From Cryptomeria japonica (taxonomy: Eukaryota > Streptophyta > Pinopsida > Cupressales > Cupressaceae), in the NCBI RefSeq assembly GCF_030272615.1, contig NC_081406.1, positions 235,025,922-235,085,921 of the forward strand: 60,000 nucleotides of DNA. Direction: 5' to 3'. Shown here in pieces: positions 58,668 through 60,000 of this stretch. The notes beneath the pieces are model-generated. The model saw nothing but the letters and a program-made list of their open reading frames with translations. It was not told the DNA's origin and made no database searches. The translations under genes were made by a program, and so were the position numbers. Numbering within the stretch: the first letter of the stretch is position 1; every line of letters begins with the position of its first letter.

Positions 58668-59415
58668 TGGTGTAGTCACTGGTTAGGAGGGACCTCAAAG
58701 AGGTCAATCTGAACCGATCAACAAGAGTAAACACAAGGATATAATGGAGGCAATGCACAACAGATTGAATTATATCATGAAAACTGATTGCAATCAATCG
58801 GTACCAACTGGGTTACAGAAACCGACTCACTAGCCTACTAAAACATGCTCAATTACAGAACAGGTCACAACCGGGACCTCAAATATTAATATCTATCTTA
58901 TATGTTTGGTCTACCACCTTCTATCACATTCTAAAGATTAATCACAATTATTTATATGATCCAAGCGATCCAATCATCCCAAAAAGGGATCAAATGTTGA
59001 AGAACAAGACCTAACGTGTAAAACCAACAAGGTCGGCCTCTGCCAAAGAAATTCCTCTGGAAAATCCAAAGGATGAAGTGTAGATCAAAGGGAGGGTTGG
59101 CCACATTCCAAGGAACATTAGAATCAATGCTCAGGGCTTCGGAAGCTACGAAAGGTATCCGGTAGATCACAAATGTAAATAGGTCTAGGCAACCGATACC
59201 CAAAAACTATCTCGAAAACCGGTAGTGATAACTTGTCAGGAAATAATCTAAATGCTCCATGGTTTGGGAATAAGGTAGATGATCAAGTCCTCAAACAAAA
59301 TCCAACTCCTCAAGATTCGGTGAGCCAAAGCCAGAAAATGTAGAAACTGCAAAACAAAAAGGAAATATTTTTGGTTGATGCAAGATTGTCAATAACCGGG
59401 GATGCTCATGCATCA
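58668..59415 (-). repeat. 5' LTR of G
   Basis: Partner of 45880-46658, TGGTGTAGTC...CATGCATCA. The TSD acttt follows. Confidence 0.93.
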
Positions 59416-59420
59416 ACTTT

Positions 59421-60000
59421 GGCTTTCATTAGCCACATCTCTAGTAGCATAATTTTTTCGTGTTTCCTTATTATATTCCCTACCCAGATTCACCATTTTT
59501 TAAGCACTCTTGAAAGATGTATACTTCCAACTAACGAGGACCTAAAAAGAGGGGAGGGGGAAAACTGCAACAAAGAAACTATAGAAGACCTAGAATGGGG
59601 AGAGGATGAAACATTCACCACAACTGTCTCTTAACACTAAGTCCCAAACTCCAAATCATGGATGACAATTGAATCCAATATTAGAGAATATTCAACCTTA
59701 GTGACAACAAGAGGGTACATTTGTCTTGAAGAAACACATTATCACATAGAGAAAAATGTCAAGGATAGGGTGAGAGATTGTGTCCATCATTTAAACTAGG
59801 TTAGACACAATAATTTAGATAGATTTTGTAGTCTCCTCTAAGGCCATCTACATAGAGTGAGGAAGAGGAAGCAAAACCTCCAAAGAAACCTTGGGAGGGG
59901 AATCTAGAAACTTAATTCCCTAGGAGAAACCACCCACACAATTTTGAATAACTAGAGGGAGCTTCTTATACACATCCAAAGCCCTTAGGAATTGTTATCC
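59421..60000 (-). pseudogene. LINE, part upstream of ORF2, continuing past the window
   Basis: By the TSD of G this is the continuation of the LINE at 42417-45879. The minus strand shows only short open pieces (for example ALDVYKKLPLVIQNCVGGF near 59920-59985 and VVVNVSSSPHSRSSIVSLLQ near 59560-59620). It may be the end of ORF1 and the inter-ORF region. I cannot confirm ORF1 from motifs. Confidence 0.5.

Larger units (their letters stand above)
45880..59415 (-). mobile_element. G: chromovirus (Ty3/gypsy with chromodomain), interrupted by H
   Basis: LTRs 45880-46658 and 58668-59415 (about 750-780 bp) start TGGTGYAGTCAC and end GCATCA, with perfect TSD acttt (45875-45879, 59416-59420). An initiator-Met PBS lies inside the right LTR on the minus strand. 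Order from the right: gag, zinc knuckle, protease, RT, RNase H, integrase, chromodomain, as in chromoviruses. Without H the element is about 6.2 kb. It inserted into the LINE. Confidence 0.95.

Noticed and set aside
1-60000. Host protein-coding genes, tRNA, rRNA or microRNA genes
   Set aside because: All long ORFs belong to recognisable or LTR-bounded elements; no exon-intron gene, cloverleaf or rRNA sequence was noticed. Short RNA genes cannot be excluded by eye.

Overview
This window looks like intergenic DNA from a seed plant with a large, repeat-filled genome. The cues are plant-type Ty1/copia and Ty3/gypsy elements, primer-binding sites (PBS) matching initiator tRNA-Met, a plant mobile domain (PMD), a chromovirus and an L1-type LINE. 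A gymnosperm would fit, but the sequence does not prove it. I found no host gene, rRNA, tRNA or CRISPR array. Essentially the whole window is nested retrotransposons, and most boundaries can be placed to the base from TG...CA long terminal repeat (LTR) ends and 5-bp target-site duplications (TSDs).

Left block, 1-39,985. The host is a decayed minus-strand Ty3/gypsy element, called E here. It has a 3' LTR end (1-851), a polypurine tract, tandem repeats, an antisense (+ strand) ORF with a plant mobile domain, and a minus-strand integrase (39,180-39,985). Five insertions split it: N1 (1,867-8,438, -, TSD tatgt/tatgc), A (9,455-13,607, +, gattc/gattt), D (13,877-26,895, -, gtatg/gtatg), B (27,562-34,474, +, agacc/agacc) and a solo LTR A' (34,664-37,156, -, tagga/tagga). 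B is itself split by solo LTR C (29,246-30,441, gaaat/gaaat). Reading across the A, D and B sites while counting one TSD copy resumes the PMD reading frame, so the order of events is well supported.

Right block, 39,985-60,000. A truncated copia-like element F (gag start, degenerate PBS and 5' LTR, minus strand) abuts the integrase of E. Next comes a minus-strand L1-type LINE (42,417-45,879, continuing at 59,421-60,000). It is split by chromovirus G (45,880-59,415, -, acttt/acttt), whose reverse transcriptase (RT) gene is split by copia element H (49,425-56,748, -, ggaac/ggaac).

The least ordinary content falls into three parts. First, two related gypsy elements (E and D) both carry an antisense PMD ORF between the pol/ORF side and the 3' LTR, and D has landed inside the PMD ORF of E. 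Second, D has no recognisable pol but has a long sense-strand Pro/Ser-rich ORF of about 1,000 codons. Third, N1 is a non-autonomous element with a coiled-coil, four-zinc-knuckle Gag-like ORF and a second ORF of about 1,100 codons that I do not recognise. All coding regions carry stops or frameshifts, so nothing here is expected to be active. Any reverse transcriptase or integrase for N1, A and D would have to come from elsewhere.
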